In this document: positions 25,237-36,533 of the stretch, piece by piece
Layout of the letters: each line of letters begins with the position of its first letter
How positions within the stretch are numbered: position 1 is the stretch's first letter
Source: AP-15 sp963747735
Lineage (GTDB): Bacteria; Pseudomonadota; Alphaproteobacteria; ATCC43930; CGMCC-115725
Assembly: GCA_963747735.1 (NCBI GenBank)
Contig: CAVVGE010000005.1
Span: 1-64,000, forward strand
Length of the DNA: 64,000 nt
Direction of reading: 5' to 3'
Notes under the pieces: model-generated
The model's input: only the letters and a program-made list of their open reading frames with translations
Databases searched by the model: none
What the model was told of the DNA's origin: nothing
Position numbers and translations under genes: made by a program

Positions 25237-25482
25237 GTGCACTGGCTCTGGGTCATCATCATCGGCTTTCTGGCCGGTGCCATCGCCAAGCTCTTTATCC
25301 ACGGGCCGGGCGGGTTCATCGTCACCACCTTGCTCGGCATCGTCGGCGCAATCTTCGCCTCCTGGCTCGGCCAGAGGATCGGCTGGTATGCGCCGGGCCA
25401 GCAAGCCGGGTTTATCGGCGCGATCGTCGGCGCTGTGATCATCCTGGCGATCTACCGGGCGATTGTCGGCGGCCCGCCATAG
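25237..25482 (+). CDS. GlsB/YeaQ/YmgE-family small membrane protein
   Basis: An 81-residue protein (GTG start 25237) with three hydrophobic segments: WLWVIIIGFLAGAIAKLFI, GFIVTTLLGIVGAIFASWLG and GFIGAIVGAVIILAIYRAIV. The G-P-G-G-F-I-x-T-x-L-L-G-I-x-G-A block is diagnostic of the transglycosylase-associated/GlsB family of stress-induced inner-membrane proteins of unknown action. The upstream repeat array may contain its promoter. Confidence 0.9.
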   Translation: MHWLWVIIIGFLAGAIAKLFIHGPGGFIVTTLLGIVGAIFASWLGQRIGWYAPGQQAGFIGAIVGAVIILAIYRAIVGGPP

Positions 25483-25525
25483 CGAAGCGGCGCCGGCCGG
25501 CCGGGAGTGTGCACCGCAAAATGCG

Positions 25526-25554
25526 CTAACCCGACCGCCGGCCTGCTGTATAAT
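25526..25554 (+). promoter_or_regulatory. Probable gyrA promoter
   Basis: A perfect TATAAT is at 25549-25554, in the gap before gyrA, 74 bases from the TTG start. The -35 region 17 bases upstream (CTAACC at 25526-25531) is poor, so the assignment rests on the -10. Confidence 0.45.
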
Positions 25555-25627
25555 GCGAGCTACGGCCGTGCCGCCCGGGCTCGGCCGCGGTTGTTGATCC
25601 GGGCCCACCCCAGCCGATCGAGCACCC

Positions 25628-28443
<2,816 letters not shown>

Positions 28444-28447
<4 letters not shown>

Positions 28448-28983
28448 CAACGCCGCGCGTCGGGATCTATCCCGGCACCTTCGACCCGATCACCAACGGC
28501 CATTCGGACATCATCCGGCGCGCCGCGCGCGTCGTCGACCGGCTGATCGTCGGCGTCGCCCGCAATGACGGCAAGGGGCCGCTCTTCGCCACCGACGAGC
28601 GGGTCGAGATCGTGCGCGAGGAGATCGCCCATCTCGAAAACGGCGATGCCGAACGCATCGAGGTGCGCGCCTTCGATAGCCTGTTGATGCATTTCGCCCA
28701 GTCGGTCGGCGCCAGCGTCATCATCCGCGGGCTGCGCGCGGTGTCGGATTTCGAATACGAATTCCAGATGGCCGGCATGAACGCGCGGCTCAACCCGGAG
28801 ATCGAGACCGTGTTTTTGATGGCCTCGGACCGGTTTCAGTTCATCTCGTCGCGTTTTGTCAAAGAGATCGGCGCGTTGGGCGGCGACGTCTCGCATTTTG
28901 TCAGCCCGCGCGTCGCCACCCGCCTGCTCGACCGCTTCGCCAACGGCCGCGCCAAGCCCCGCCGCCGCGCCGTCGTCGGCTGA
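28444..28983 (+). CDS. coaD: Phosphopantetheine adenylyltransferase CoaD
   Basis: A 179-residue nucleotidyltransferase that joins 4'-phosphopantetheine and ATP to give dephospho-CoA, the penultimate step of CoA synthesis. The N-terminal GIYPGTFDPITNGHSDIIRR holds the T/H-x-G-H ATP motif; IIRGLRAVSDFEYEFQMAGM and FISSRFVKEIGALGGDVSHF are further signature blocks. Its ATG overlaps the gyrA stop by four bases, so the two are coupled. A hairpin terminator follows 25 bases after the stop. Confidence 0.96.
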
Positions 28984-29008
28984 CGAGCTTCATCGGACGC
29001 GTGCGGAG

Positions 29009-29046
29009 AAAAAAAACCGTCGGCGATGTCGCCAACGGCTTTTTTC
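29009..29046. terminator. Bidirectional intrinsic terminator between coaD and the tRNA genes
   Basis: A run of A, the stem CCGTCGGCGA facing TCGCCAACGG (one mismatch, loop TG), then CTTTTTT. Because poly-A and poly-T flank both sides, it can end gyrA-coaD transcripts on the plus strand and the tRNA-Cys/tRNA-Asn transcript on the minus strand. Confidence 0.88.
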
Positions 29047-29051
29047 AGAGC

Positions 29052-29127
29052 TGGCTCCCCGGGCCGGACTCGAACCAGCGACAAGGCGGTTAACAGCCGC
29101 CTGCTCTACCAACTGAGCTACCGGGGA
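29052..29127 (-). tRNA. tRNA-Asn (GTT anticodon)
   Basis: On the minus strand the cloverleaf is complete: TCCCCGG/CCGGGGA acceptor, AGCTCAGTTGGTAGAGC D arm, anticodon arm with GTT flanked by GGCGGCT and AACCGCC, GGTTCGAGTCC T arm and an encoded CCA. It lies just downstream of tRNA-Cys and is followed by the shared terminator. Confidence 0.97.
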
Positions 29128-29155
29128 TCAAAGCAGGCTTGCGATGCTGCGCCCC

Positions 29156-29229
29156 TGGAGGCCGGAAGCGGAATCGAACCGCTGTACGAGGATTTGCAGT
29201 CCTCTGCATAACCACTCTGCCATCCGGCC
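29156..29229 (-). tRNA. tRNA-Cys (GCA anticodon)
   Basis: Minus-strand cloverleaf GGCCGGATGGCAGAGTGG... with anticodon loop CTGCAAA (GCA), T arm CGGTTCGATTCCG and acceptor end TCCGGCC-T-CCA. It is the first gene of a two-tRNA transcript with tRNA-Asn. Confidence 0.97.
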
Positions 29230-29240
29230 GACGCTTGCGT

Positions 29241-29270
29241 CATATAGGCGCGCTGCCCGAGCCGGGTCAA
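29241..29270 (-). promoter_or_regulatory. Promoter of the tRNA-Cys/tRNA-Asn operon
   Basis: On the minus strand TTGACC (29270-29265) and TATATG (29246-29241) are separated by 18 bases, placing the transcript start a few bases before the tRNA-Cys 5' end at 29229. Confidence 0.65.
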
Positions 29271-29291
29271 GCACAGGCTGGCGCAGCGCTG

Positions 29292-29320
29292 TTGCCGCCC
29301 GCTCGGCGGCTGCATATATT
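29292..29320 (+). promoter_or_regulatory. rpoZ promoter
   Basis: TTGCCG at 29292-29297 and TATATT at 29315-29320 are exactly 17 bases apart, 32 bases before the rpoZ ATG. It is divergent from the tRNA promoter. Confidence 0.6.
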
Positions 29321-29352
29321 GAATAATTCGGGGTCAGCAAAAGAGTCGAAAG

Positions 29353-30054
29353 ATGGCGCGCGTTACCGTCGAAGATTGTGTCGTCAAGGTGCCGAACCGG
29401 TTTGACCTGGTTCTGCTCGCCGCCCAGCGCGCGCGTGACATCACCAAAGGTGCGCCGCTGACGCTCGACCGCGACGACGACAAAAACCCGGTGGTCGCGC
29501 TGCGCGAGATCGCCGACGAGACCGTCGGGCTCTTGAATCTCAGGGAGGCGCTCGTGCGCGGCATGCAAAAGCATGTCGAGATCGACGAGCCCGAAGAAAC
29601 CCACGAGCTCGACGTCGATCCGATCGTGTTTGGAGTGGCGCCACCCGGCGGGGCGTTCGGCGGCGCCAACGAGGCCGGGGCCGACGACGCGCTCGAAGCC
29701 GACGACGCGCTCGAAGCCGACGACGCGCTCGAAGCCGACGACGCGCTCGAAGCCGACGATGCGCTCGAAGCCGACGATGCGCTCGAAGCCGACGATGCGC
29801 TCGAAGCCGACGATGCGCTCGAAGCCGACGATGCGCTCGAAGCCGACGATGCGCTCGAAGCCGACGATGCGCTCGAAGCCGACGATGCGCTCGAAGCCGA
29901 GAAGCAGCTCGACGGCGAGGACCAGATCGACCCGGAGGACGAGGCGGCGCTCGACGAAGAGCTGGCCGAGGATTTGCTGGCGGGCGAGGAGGAGGACCTC
30001 GACCTCGATGCGCCGGCGGCCGATTTGCCCGACGATCCCGACGAGGAGGCCTGA
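29353..30054 (+). CDS. rpoZ: RNA polymerase omega subunit with expanded repeat tail
   Basis: A 233-residue omega subunit, about twice the usual alphaproteobacterial length. The conserved core is at the N-terminus: MARVTVEDCVVKVPNRFDLV, LLAAQRARDITKGAPLTLDR, then DKNPVVALREIADETV, which binds beta' and helps core enzyme assembly. After residue 110 come twelve identical DDALEA units made by an 18-bp DNA repeat (29683-29898), then an acidic tail (DEEELA-like, ending DLPDDPDEEA). The tail is almost entirely Asp/Glu/Ala/Leu, probably helical and strongly negative. The frame is intact through the repeat. It is followed by rsh, a usual alphaproteobacterial neighbour. Confidence 0.93.
   Translation: MARVTVEDCVVKVPNRFDLVLLAAQRARDITKGAPLTLDRDDDKNPVVALREIADETVGLLNLREALVRGMQKHVEIDEPEETHELDVDPIVFGVAPPGGAFGGANEAGADDALEADDALEADDALEADDALEADDALEADDALEADDALEADDALEADDALEADDALEADDALEADDALEAEKQLDGEDQIDPEDEAALDEELAEDLLAGEEEDLDLDAPAADLPDDPDEEA
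29683..29898 (+). repeat. 18-bp tandem repeat, 12 copies, inside rpoZ
   Basis: Twelve head-to-tail copies of GACGAYGCGCTCGAAGCC. Units 1-4 have GAC and units 5-12 have GAT as the second codon; no other differences exist. The near identity shows recent growth, and the single silent C/T change splits the array into two blocks. Confidence 0.98.
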
Positions 30055-30140
30055 CCGCGTCCGGTGACAATATCGCTGTTGTCGCCACGGGCTCCGCCGC
30101 CGGCCATCGGCCATTCGGACGCGAAGACGGGCATCGCGCC

Positions 30141-32279
30141 ATGATGCGGCAATTCGAGCTCGTCGAGCTGGTCAAATCCTATGACCCGAGCGTCGACGAA
30201 GGCGCGCTGAACCGTGCCTATGTCTATTCGATGAAGGCGCACGGCGCTCAGCTGCGCGCCTCGGGCGACCCCTATTTTTCACACCCGGTCGAGGTCGCCG
30301 GCATCCTCGCCCAGATGAAGCTCGACACGGCTTCGATCGCAACCGGCCTGCTGCACGACACGGTCGAGGACACGGTCGCCACCCTCGACGACATCGATGG
30401 CCGCTTTGGCCACGAGATCGCGCGCCTCGTCGATGGCGTCACCAAATTGTCGCGCATCGAGCTGCAATCGGACCAGACAAAACAGGCCGAGAATTTCCGC
30501 AAGCTCGTCCTCGCCATGTCCGAGGACATCCGCGTCCTGTTGGTCAAGCTGGCCGACCGGCTGCACAACATGCAGACCCTGCGCTTTATCGCAAGCGCGG
30601 AAAAGCGCCGGCGGATTGCGCGCGAGACGATGGAGATCTATGCGCCGCTGGCCGAACGCATCGGCATGCACCGCATGAAGGACGAGCTCGAGGACCTGGC
30701 CTTTGCCGAGCTCTACCCCGATGCTCGCGCCGGCATCATGGCCCGCCTCGATTTTCTGCGCGACCGAGGTGCCGGCGTGGTGCCGCGCATCCTCGACGAG
30801 CTCGGCCGCAAGCTCGCCGAAGGCGGCGTTGCCGGCGCCAGCGTCTCCGGTCGCGAGAAATCGCCCTATTCGATCTGGCACAAGATGCAAACCAAGAACG
30901 TCACGTTCGAGCAGCTCTCGGACGTGATGGCGTTTCGCATCCTGGTGGCCGATGTCGGCGAGTGCTACCACGCGCTCGGCATCATCCACGCGGCCTATCA
31001 CGTGGTACCGGGCCGCTTCAAAGACTATATCTCCACCCCAAAGCCGAACAATTACCGCTCGGTGCATACCGGCATCATCGGCCCGGAGCAGCAGCGCATC
31101 GAAGTCCAGATCCGCACCCCCGACATGCACGAGGTGGACGAGCTCGGGGTTGCCGCGCATTGGAGCTACAAGCAGGGTGCCGGCAAGACCGAGGGGCCGC
31201 AATATCGCTGGCTGCGCGAGCTGCTGGATATCCTTGATCACGCCGCGGGGCCGGAAGAATTTCTCGAGCACACCAAGCTCGAGATGTTCCAGGACCAGGT
31301 CTTCGCCTTTACCCCGAAGGGCGACCTGATCGCCTTGCCGCGCGGCGCCACCGCGGTCGATTTCGCCTATGCGGTGCATTCCGAGATCGGCGACTCCTGC
31401 GTCGGAGCCAAGATCAACGGGCGGCTGGTGCCGCTGCGCACCGAGCTCGGCAACGGCGACCAGGTCGAGATCGTCACCTCGAAGGCGCAGCGGCCGTCGC
31501 CGACCTGGGAACGGTTTGTCGTCACCGGCAAGGCGCGTGCCCGCATCCGCCGCTTTATCCGCACCCAGCAGCGCGCCCAGTATCTCGATCTTGGCCGCGC
31601 CATTGTGCAAAAGGCGTTCCGTCAGGAAGGGCGGGAGTTTTCCGAACGGCCGCTCGAAGCGGTGCTGAAGAGCTTCAGCTGTCCGAGCGTGGAGGACCTC
31701 TACGTCGCGGTCGGCCAGGGGCTGGCGACCGGGCGCGCGGTGATCAACACCGCCTTTCCGCAGCAGCCCGAGGCCAAAGCCAAGGTCGTCTCGCTGGCGC
31801 GCGCGCGGCGCAAGGCCGGGTACAGCGACACCGCGGTGGCGATCCGCGGCCTGATCCCCGGCATGGCCTTGCACTTTGCCGGCTGCTGCCATCCGCTGCC
31901 CGGCGACCGCATCGTCGGCATCGTCACCACCGGCAAGGGGGTGACGATCCACACGATCGACTGCGAGACGCTCGAAAATTTCGCCGATACGCCGGAACGC
32001 TGGCTCGACGTCGCCTGGAGCAGCAGCGAGGACGACGCGGTCCATGTCGGCCGGGTCAACGTCATGATCGCCAACGAGCCCGGCAATCTCGGCACCTTGA
32101 CGACGACGATCGGCAAGCAGGGCGGCAATATCAGCAATTTGAAGATCACCAACCGCTCGTCGGATTTCTTCGAGATCATGATCGATATCGAAGTCGCCGA
32201 CGTGAAGCACTTGACGACGATCATCGCCGCGTTGCGTGCCACCCCGGTCATCAACTCGGTCGACCGGGCGCGCGGCTGA
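30141..32279 (+). CDS. rsh: Bifunctional (p)ppGpp synthetase/hydrolase Rsh (RelA/SpoT)
   Basis: A 712-residue stringent-response enzyme. The N-terminal HD hydrolase keeps its metal residues (His48 in YFSHPVEVA, His72-Asp73 in GLLHDTVEDT), so it should degrade ppGpp. The synthetase domain has KSPYSIWHKM, DVMAFRILV, TPKPNNYRSVHT and IEVQIRTPDMHE, so it should also make it. A TGS domain (DQVFAFTPKGDLIALPRGAT), a Cys-Cys-His zinc-finger-like region (FAGCCHPLPGD) and a C-terminal ACT domain follow. ATG 30141 or the next codon 30144 is the start. The link with rpoZ is common, and omega is a ppGpp contact in other bacteria. Confidence 0.95.
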   Translation: MMRQFELVELVKSYDPSVDEGALNRAYVYSMKAHGAQLRASGDPYFSHPVEVAGILAQMKLDTASIATGLLHDTVEDTVATLDDIDGRFGHEIARLVDGVTKLSRIELQSDQTKQAENFRKLVLAMSEDIRVLLVKLADRLHNMQTLRFIASAEKRRRIARETMEIYAPLAERIGMHRMKDELEDLAFAELYPDARAGIMARLDFLRDRGAGVVPRILDELGRKLAEGGVAGASVSGREKSPYSIWHKMQTKNVTFEQLSDVMAFRILVADVGECYHALGIIHAAYHVVPGRFKDYISTPKPNNYRSVHTGIIGPEQQRIEVQIRTPDMHEVDELGVAAHWSYKQGAGKTEGPQYRWLRELLDILDHAAGPEEFLEHTKLEMFQDQVFAFTPKGDLIALPRGATAVDFAYAVHSEIGDSCVGAKINGRLVPLRTELGNGDQVEIVTSKAQRPSPTWERFVVTGKARARIRRFIRTQQRAQYLDLGRAIVQKAFRQEGREFSERPLEAVLKSFSCPSVEDLYVAVGQGLATGRAVINTAFPQQPEAKAKVVSLARARRKAGYSDTAVAIRGLIPGMALHFAGCCHPLPGDRIVGIVTTGKGVTIHTIDCETLENFADTPERWLDVAWSSSEDDAVHVGRVNVMIANEPGNLGTLTTTIGKQGGNISNLKITNRSSDFFEIMIDIEVADVKHLTTIIAALRATPVINSVDRARG

Positions 32280-32282
32280 TCC

Positions 32283-32314
32283 GATGATTGGCTGAGGCGA
32301 TGATTGGCTGAGGC
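32283..32314 (+). repeat. 16-bp duplication creating two mini-ORFs before acpS
   Basis: GATGATTGGCTGAGGC occurs twice (32283, 32299) and a third partial copy (GATGAT) starts acpS at 32315. Each full copy carries ATG-ATT-GGC-TGA, a three-codon ORF in a different frame, directly between the rsh stop (32277-32279) and the acpS ATG (32316). Confidence 0.9.
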
Positions 32315-32315
32315 G

Positions 32316-32717
32316 ATGATCCTGGGGCTGGGCAGCGACCTGATCGACATCCGCCGCATCGAGCAGGTGATCGAGCGCTATGGCGAGCGCTTTCTCGACC
32401 GCATTTTTACCGAGGCCGAGCGGCGGCGCTGCGACCGGCGCACCGACCGGGCGGCGAGCTATGCCCGCCGTTTTGCCGCCAAGGAGGCGTGCTCGAAAGC
32501 GCTCGGCACCGGGTTTCGCCGCGGCGTGTTCTGGCGCGACCTGGGCGTCGTCAACATGGCTTCGGGGCAGCCGACCTTGCGGCTGACCGGCGGCGCATTG
32601 CACCGCCTCGCCGAGCTGACGCCGCCCGGAATGACGGCGCGGCTCGACCTGACCTTGACCGACGAGCCGCCGATCGCCCAGGCGGTCGTCATCATCACTG
32701 CCGTCGCCGGATCTTGA
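32316..32717 (+). CDS. acpS: Holo-[acyl-carrier-protein] synthase AcpS
   Basis: A 133-residue phosphopantetheinyl transferase that activates ACP with the CoA-derived arm. Signature blocks are ILGLGSDLIDIRRIEQVIER (Asp8-type Mg2+ ligand) and YARRFAAKEACSKALGTGF (F-A-x-K-E-A). The start is ATG 32316; a TTG at 32304 would add MAEA only. The ribosome site is contained in a 16-bp duplication. It is placed between rsh and lepB, as is often seen in Alphaproteobacteria. Confidence 0.95.
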   Translation: MILGLGSDLIDIRRIEQVIERYGERFLDRIFTEAERRRCDRRTDRAASYARRFAAKEACSKALGTGFRRGVFWRDLGVVNMASGQPTLRLTGGALHRLAELTPPGMTARLDLTLTDEPPIAQAVVIITAVAGS

Positions 32718-32799
32718 GCTTGGCTCGATCGGCAGCGCGCTTGACTTGCGCCGGCCCGCTTGGCTTGATCGGGCGTATTCCGGTCCGGCAAGGCAGTCC

Positions 32800-33570
32800 A
32801 TGAAAACCAACTCTGCGCGCAAGGTCATCGCCAAAAGGAAGTCGTCGGGCGGCATTCTCGATACGGTAAAAACCGTCGTCTATGCGGTGCTGATTGCACT
32901 GGTGGTGCGCACAGTTGCGTACGAGCCGTTCAATATTCCGTCCGGATCAATGATACCGACATTGCTGGTCGGCGATTATCTGTTTGTATCAAAATTTTCT
33001 TATGGTTATAGCCGATATTCGTTGCCGTTCGGGTTGCCGCTGTTTTCCGGTCGAATATTTTCCCATCCGCCGGACCGCGGCGACGTCGTTGTCTTCAAGC
33101 TGCCGACCGACAATTCGACCGACTACATAAAGCGGGTGATCGGGCTGCCAGGCGACCGCATCCAGATGAAGGAGGGTAATCTTTACATCAACGACCGGCT
33201 GGTGCCGCGCAAAAGGATCGAGGACTTTCTTTATCAGGAGGGCAACGGCACTGTCATCCCGCTCGCGCAATATGTCGAGACCTTGCCCAACGGCGTGCAG
33301 CACCCGATCATCAAGCTCGGCGACAACGGCCCGCTCGACAACACCCAAATCTACCAGGTGCCGCCGGGCGATTATTTCATGATGGGCGACAACCGCGACA
33401 ATTCCGAGGACAGCCGGGTCTTGTCGGCGGTGGGCTATGTGCCGGCCGAAAACCTGATCGGCAAGGCGCGATTCCTGTTTTTCTCGACCGACGGCTCGGC
33501 CGCGCTGTGGGAGCCCTGGAAGTGGCCGTTCGCGATCCGCTATTCCCGCCTGTTCCGCGGCATCCATTAG
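32800..33570 (+). CDS. lepB: Signal peptidase I
   Basis: A 256-residue inner-membrane protease that cleaves signal peptides of exported proteins. One N-terminal membrane segment (TVVYAVLIALVVRTVA, residues 25-40) is followed by the catalytic serine in NIPSGSMIPTL (Ser50) and the general-base lysine in DYIKRVIGLPGDR (Lys111). Box E is MMGDNRDNSEDSR. The start at ATG 32800 has AAGG upstream; the frame extends to 32746 without support. A lower GC piece near 32980-33060 (codons with AAA/TTT/TAT) stands out from neighbours. The end overlaps rnc. Confidence 0.96.
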   Translation: MKTNSARKVIAKRKSSGGILDTVKTVVYAVLIALVVRTVAYEPFNIPSGSMIPTLLVGDYLFVSKFSYGYSRYSLPFGLPLFSGRIFSHPPDRGDVVVFKLPTDNSTDYIKRVIGLPGDRIQMKEGNLYINDRLVPRKRIEDFLYQEGNGTVIPLAQYVETLPNGVQHPIIKLGDNGPLDNTQIYQVPPGDYFMMGDNRDNSEDSRVLSAVGYVPAENLIGKARFLFFSTDGSAALWEPWKWPFAIRYSRLFRGIH

Positions 33571-34280
33571 CGGCCCCCCCGGCCGCAGCCGAGCTGGCCG
33601 AGGTGATCGGCCATAGCTTTGCGCGGCCGGAGCTGCTCGAGGAGGCGCTGACCCATCCGAGCGCGCTGTCTCCCGAACGGCGCGGCGGCCGGCGACGTCC
33701 GGTCAAGCGCAATTACGAGCGGCTCGAATTTCTTGGCGACCGGGTGCTGGGCCTCGTCATCGCCGACCTTTTATGGCATCGGTTTGAAACCGAGCCCGAG
33801 GGGCCGCTGACCCGTCGCCATAATCACCTGGTGCGTCGTGAAACCTTGGCCCGGGTCGCCGCGGCGATTGGGCTGGGGCCGCATTTGGTGCTGTCGCCGG
33901 CCGAGGCGGCAGCCGGTGCGGCAGCAAACCCGGCAATTCTCGCCGACGCCTGCGAGGCGGTGATCGCCGCCATTTTTCTCGATGGCGGGTTTGCCGCGGC
34001 GACGGAGTTTGTGCGCCGCTGGTGGGAGCCGCTGCTTGCGGAGATCACAAGACCGCCGTGCGATGCGAAGACCGCGCTTCAGGAATGGGTCCAGGCGCGC
34101 GGACTGCCGCTCCCGGTCTATCAGCTGATCGCCGCCAGCGGCCCCGACCATGCGCTGGTGTTTACCGTCGCGGTGCAAGTCGCCGGAAGCGAGCCCGCGG
34201 CCGCGGCGGCCCCGTCGAAACGCCAGGCCGAAACCAAAGCTGCGGCGGCATTGCTGGCCCATCTCACCGCCGCCGGCTGA
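33507..34280 (+). CDS. rnc: Ribonuclease III
   Basis: A double-strand-specific RNase that processes rRNA precursors and some mRNAs; 257 residues if the GTG at 33507 is used, or about 252 with GTG 33522, in either case overlapping the lepB end. The catalytic signature is ERLEFLGDRVLGLVIA near residue 71, and the second acidic cluster is ILADACEAVIAAIFLDGG. The C-terminal double-stranded-RNA-binding domain contains TALQEWVQARGLPLPVYQLI and ends KRQAETKAAAALLAHL. In many Alphaproteobacteria era follows; here the next gene is on the other strand. Confidence 0.93.
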   Translation: MGALEVAVRDPLFPPVPRHPLAAPPAAAELAEVIGHSFARPELLEEALTHPSALSPERRGGRRRPVKRNYERLEFLGDRVLGLVIADLLWHRFETEPEGPLTRRHNHLVRRETLARVAAAIGLGPHLVLSPAEAAAGAAANPAILADACEAVIAAIFLDGGFAAATEFVRRWWEPLLAEITRPPCDAKTALQEWVQARGLPLPVYQLIAASGPDHALVFTVAVQVAGSEPAAAAAPSKRQAETKAAAALLAHLTAAG

Positions 34281-35727
34281 CTACGTCTCCTCGGCGGCGA
34301 GCAGGCGATCGACGAGGGCCGCGGCGGCGGGCCAATCGTAGGTGCGATAGCTGTGGCCGCAGCTGACAAAGCGGGCGCCGGCGTAGAACATCTCGTATTG
34401 GGTATGGCGCGAGGCGAATTCCGAGCCGATCGCGTCCCAGGCGAGCTTCAGGAAATCGACGCGCTGGCGCGGCGCGGCGATCGGCGAGCGTTGGGTCCGG
34501 CCGATAATCGTCGCCAGCTCGGGATCGGACCAATCGCGGGCCGAGGAGGGCAGCATGATCAACGCCCCGCCGGCGAGGCTGCGGATCTTGTCGATGATCC
34601 GCGGATAGAGCTCCTGGGTCAGCACCTGGGCGGCGTACATCATGTGCTTGTTCGGCACGAAGCAGCCGTTCTCCATATGGCCGGCCGCCTCCATGCCGGC
34701 GACCATGCCTTCGACCATCGCCGCCTGCGCCGCGATCCAGCCGAGCTCCTCGCGCGACGTCGGCATCCCCGCGATGCCGATCGTCTCGGCGAGCCGGCGC
34801 GCAATCCCGGCGAGCAGCCGGATCTTGACCATCAGTCGGATCTGCGCCTGGTAATTCTGCAAGGTGTGGCCCTGCGTGTCGTGGAACTGGGCCCGGCACA
34901 TGTCGGTGTCGCGATAGACGAAGACCCGTTCCCACGGCACCTTGACATCGTCGAACCAGACCAGCGCGTCGTTTTCGTCAAAACGCGACGAGACCGGGTT
35001 GTCGGCGCGCGACACCGCGGCGGCTTCGTAGGATTTGCGCGACAGGAGGTTCAGCCCCTTGGTGGCGATCGGATCGCGAAGGAGAGGGCGAGATCCTCCT
35101 CGCCGGACTTCAGCGGCTGCAGATTGGCGACCAGGATTTCGTTCGCCATGACGGCGCTGGTGCCGAGCATCTTGGCGCCGCGCACGGTGATGCGGCCGCG
35201 TCCTCGTCGACGAGCCGGGCCACGAGGTCTTCGTCCTGCTCGCCCCAGGCTTTCGCGCGATCGGCCTGCGGATTGATGATGACATAGGTCAAATAGAGGT
35301 CGTTGCGGCTCGCATAGTCGAAATAGTCGAGGAGCGCCTTGGCCCGCGCCGCGCCGTGGCGGCGGAACACCTCGATGCCGATGACCTGGCCCAGGAGGCT
35401 GGAGGCGACGTGATCGGGCGAGCGGCCGACAAAACCGCCCGACTGCTCGGCCCAGAGCGCGAGCGCCCGGCGCCGCTCGACCAGCTCCAGATGGCTCTTC
35501 GGCATCTGCCAGGCGCGGTTGACCCGCCGCACGCCCGGCGCCGGGGTGAAGGTCATGCGCTCCAAATTCTCCGGCCGGGCCTGAAAATCATAGAGCGCCG
35601 CAGCCGAGGCGCAGGCGTTGCGGAAGGCCGGGTGCGTCGTCACATCGGCGACGCGCGCTCCGTCGATATAGACCTCGCGGCCATCGTGGAGCGCCGCGAG
35701 ATGCTCCGCCCCGGTCTTGCAGTCCAT
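34281..35727 (-). pseudogene. 4-hydroxyphenylacetate 3-hydroxylase (HpaB)-family gene with two frameshifts
   Basis: A flavin-dependent monooxygenase/dehydratase-family gene (about 482 codons when repaired), starting at ATG 35727, two bases after the SDR stop. The first frame runs MDCKTGAEHLAALHDGREVY to LVARLVDEDAA, then loses one base near 35192-35200. The middle frame reads GITVRGAKMLGTSAVMANEI and ILVANLQPLKSGEEDLALSF, then loses another base near 35068-35072. The last frame, PIATKGLNLLSRKSYE onward, includes FDDVKVPWERVFVYRD and ends at 34281. All family blocks are present, so inactivation is recent or reflects two sequencing deletions. Substrate would be an aromatic compound. Confidence 0.8.
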
Positions 35728-35729
35728 GC

Positions 35730-36533
35730 TCAGCCGATCCGGACGAGCGCGCCGCCATCGACCGGCAAGGCCACGCCGGTGATGAAGTTCGCTTCGTCCG
35801 AGGCGAGGAAGAGGGCCGCGTTGGCGACGTCCCAGGCGGTGCCCATGCGGGCCCGCAGCGGCACCCGCGCATCGCGCTCGGCGGCCACCTCGGCGCGGCT
35901 GCGGTTGCTCGCGCGCGCCCGCGTGTCGACCGCCATCGGCGTATCCATCAGCCCCGGCAGGATGCAATTGGCGCGGATACCCCAGGCGGCGTTGTGCAGC
36001 GCCAGCTGCTGGGTGAAGGCGATCATCGCCGCCTTGGTCGCCTTGTAGGCGACGAGCGGGTAGCTGTTTTCGTAGGCGGCGACCGAGGAGATGTTGGTGA
36101 TGACCCCGGCGCGCTGCTCGCGCATCAGCGGGATCACCTGCTTGCACGCCATGATCGTGCCGCGCAGGTTGATCGCACACACCCGGTCGAACGCCGCCTC
36201 GGTCAATTCCAGGAGCGGCGTGTCGCCGCCCGAAATGCTGACCCCGACATTGTTGTGCAGGATATCGATCCGGGCCCAGCGCCGCCGGGCCTCGGCCACC
36301 ATGGCGGCAAGCGTCGTCTCGTCGGTCACATCGGCCGCGAACGGCACGCACTCGCCGCCCTCCTTCTCCGCCATCGCCGCCGTCTCTTCGGCCGAAGCGA
36401 GGTGGCGATCGACAGCCAGCACCTTGGCCCCCTCCTGGGCAAACCGCAGCGTTGTCGCGCGCCCGTTGCCCAGCCCCTCGCCCGGCCCCTGGCCGGCACC
36501 GACGACGATCGCGATCTTGCCTTCGAGACGCAT
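35730..36533 (-). CDS. SDR-family oxidoreductase
   Basis: A 267-residue short-chain dehydrogenase. The nucleotide motif is GAGQGPGEGLGNG (with a longer glycine loop than usual), the structural motif is HNNVGV (N-N-x-G) and the catalytic residues are in NISSVAAYENSYPLVAYKATK (Ser, Tyr-x3-Lys). The C-terminus ANFITGVALPVDGGALVR is typical. It is the first gene of a two-gene operon with the HpaB-family gene (2-base spacing), so an aromatic or alicyclic catabolic role is plausible, but the substrate is unknown. Confidence 0.88.
   Translation of the reverse strand: MRLEGKIAIVVGAGQGPGEGLGNGRATTLRFAQEGAKVLAVDRHLASAEETAAMAEKEGGECVPFAADVTDETTLAAMVAEARRRWARIDILHNNVGVSISGGDTPLLELTEAAFDRVCAINLRGTIMACKQVIPLMREQRAGVITNISSVAAYENSYPLVAYKATKAAMIAFTQQLALHNAAWGIRANCILPGLMDTPMAVDTRARASNRSRAEVAAERDARVPLRARMGTAWDVANAALFLASDEANFITGVALPVDGGALVRIG

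Noticed and set aside
29683..29898. Possible CRISPR array
   Set aside because: Units are directly contiguous with no spacers; the same holds for all other tandem repeats in the window.
29334..30242. Minus-strand frames through the rpoZ repeat encoding long SSAS or FERIVG repeats
   Set aside because: They are by-products of the 18-bp repeat read in other frames; the plus frame carries the conserved omega core and a promoter.
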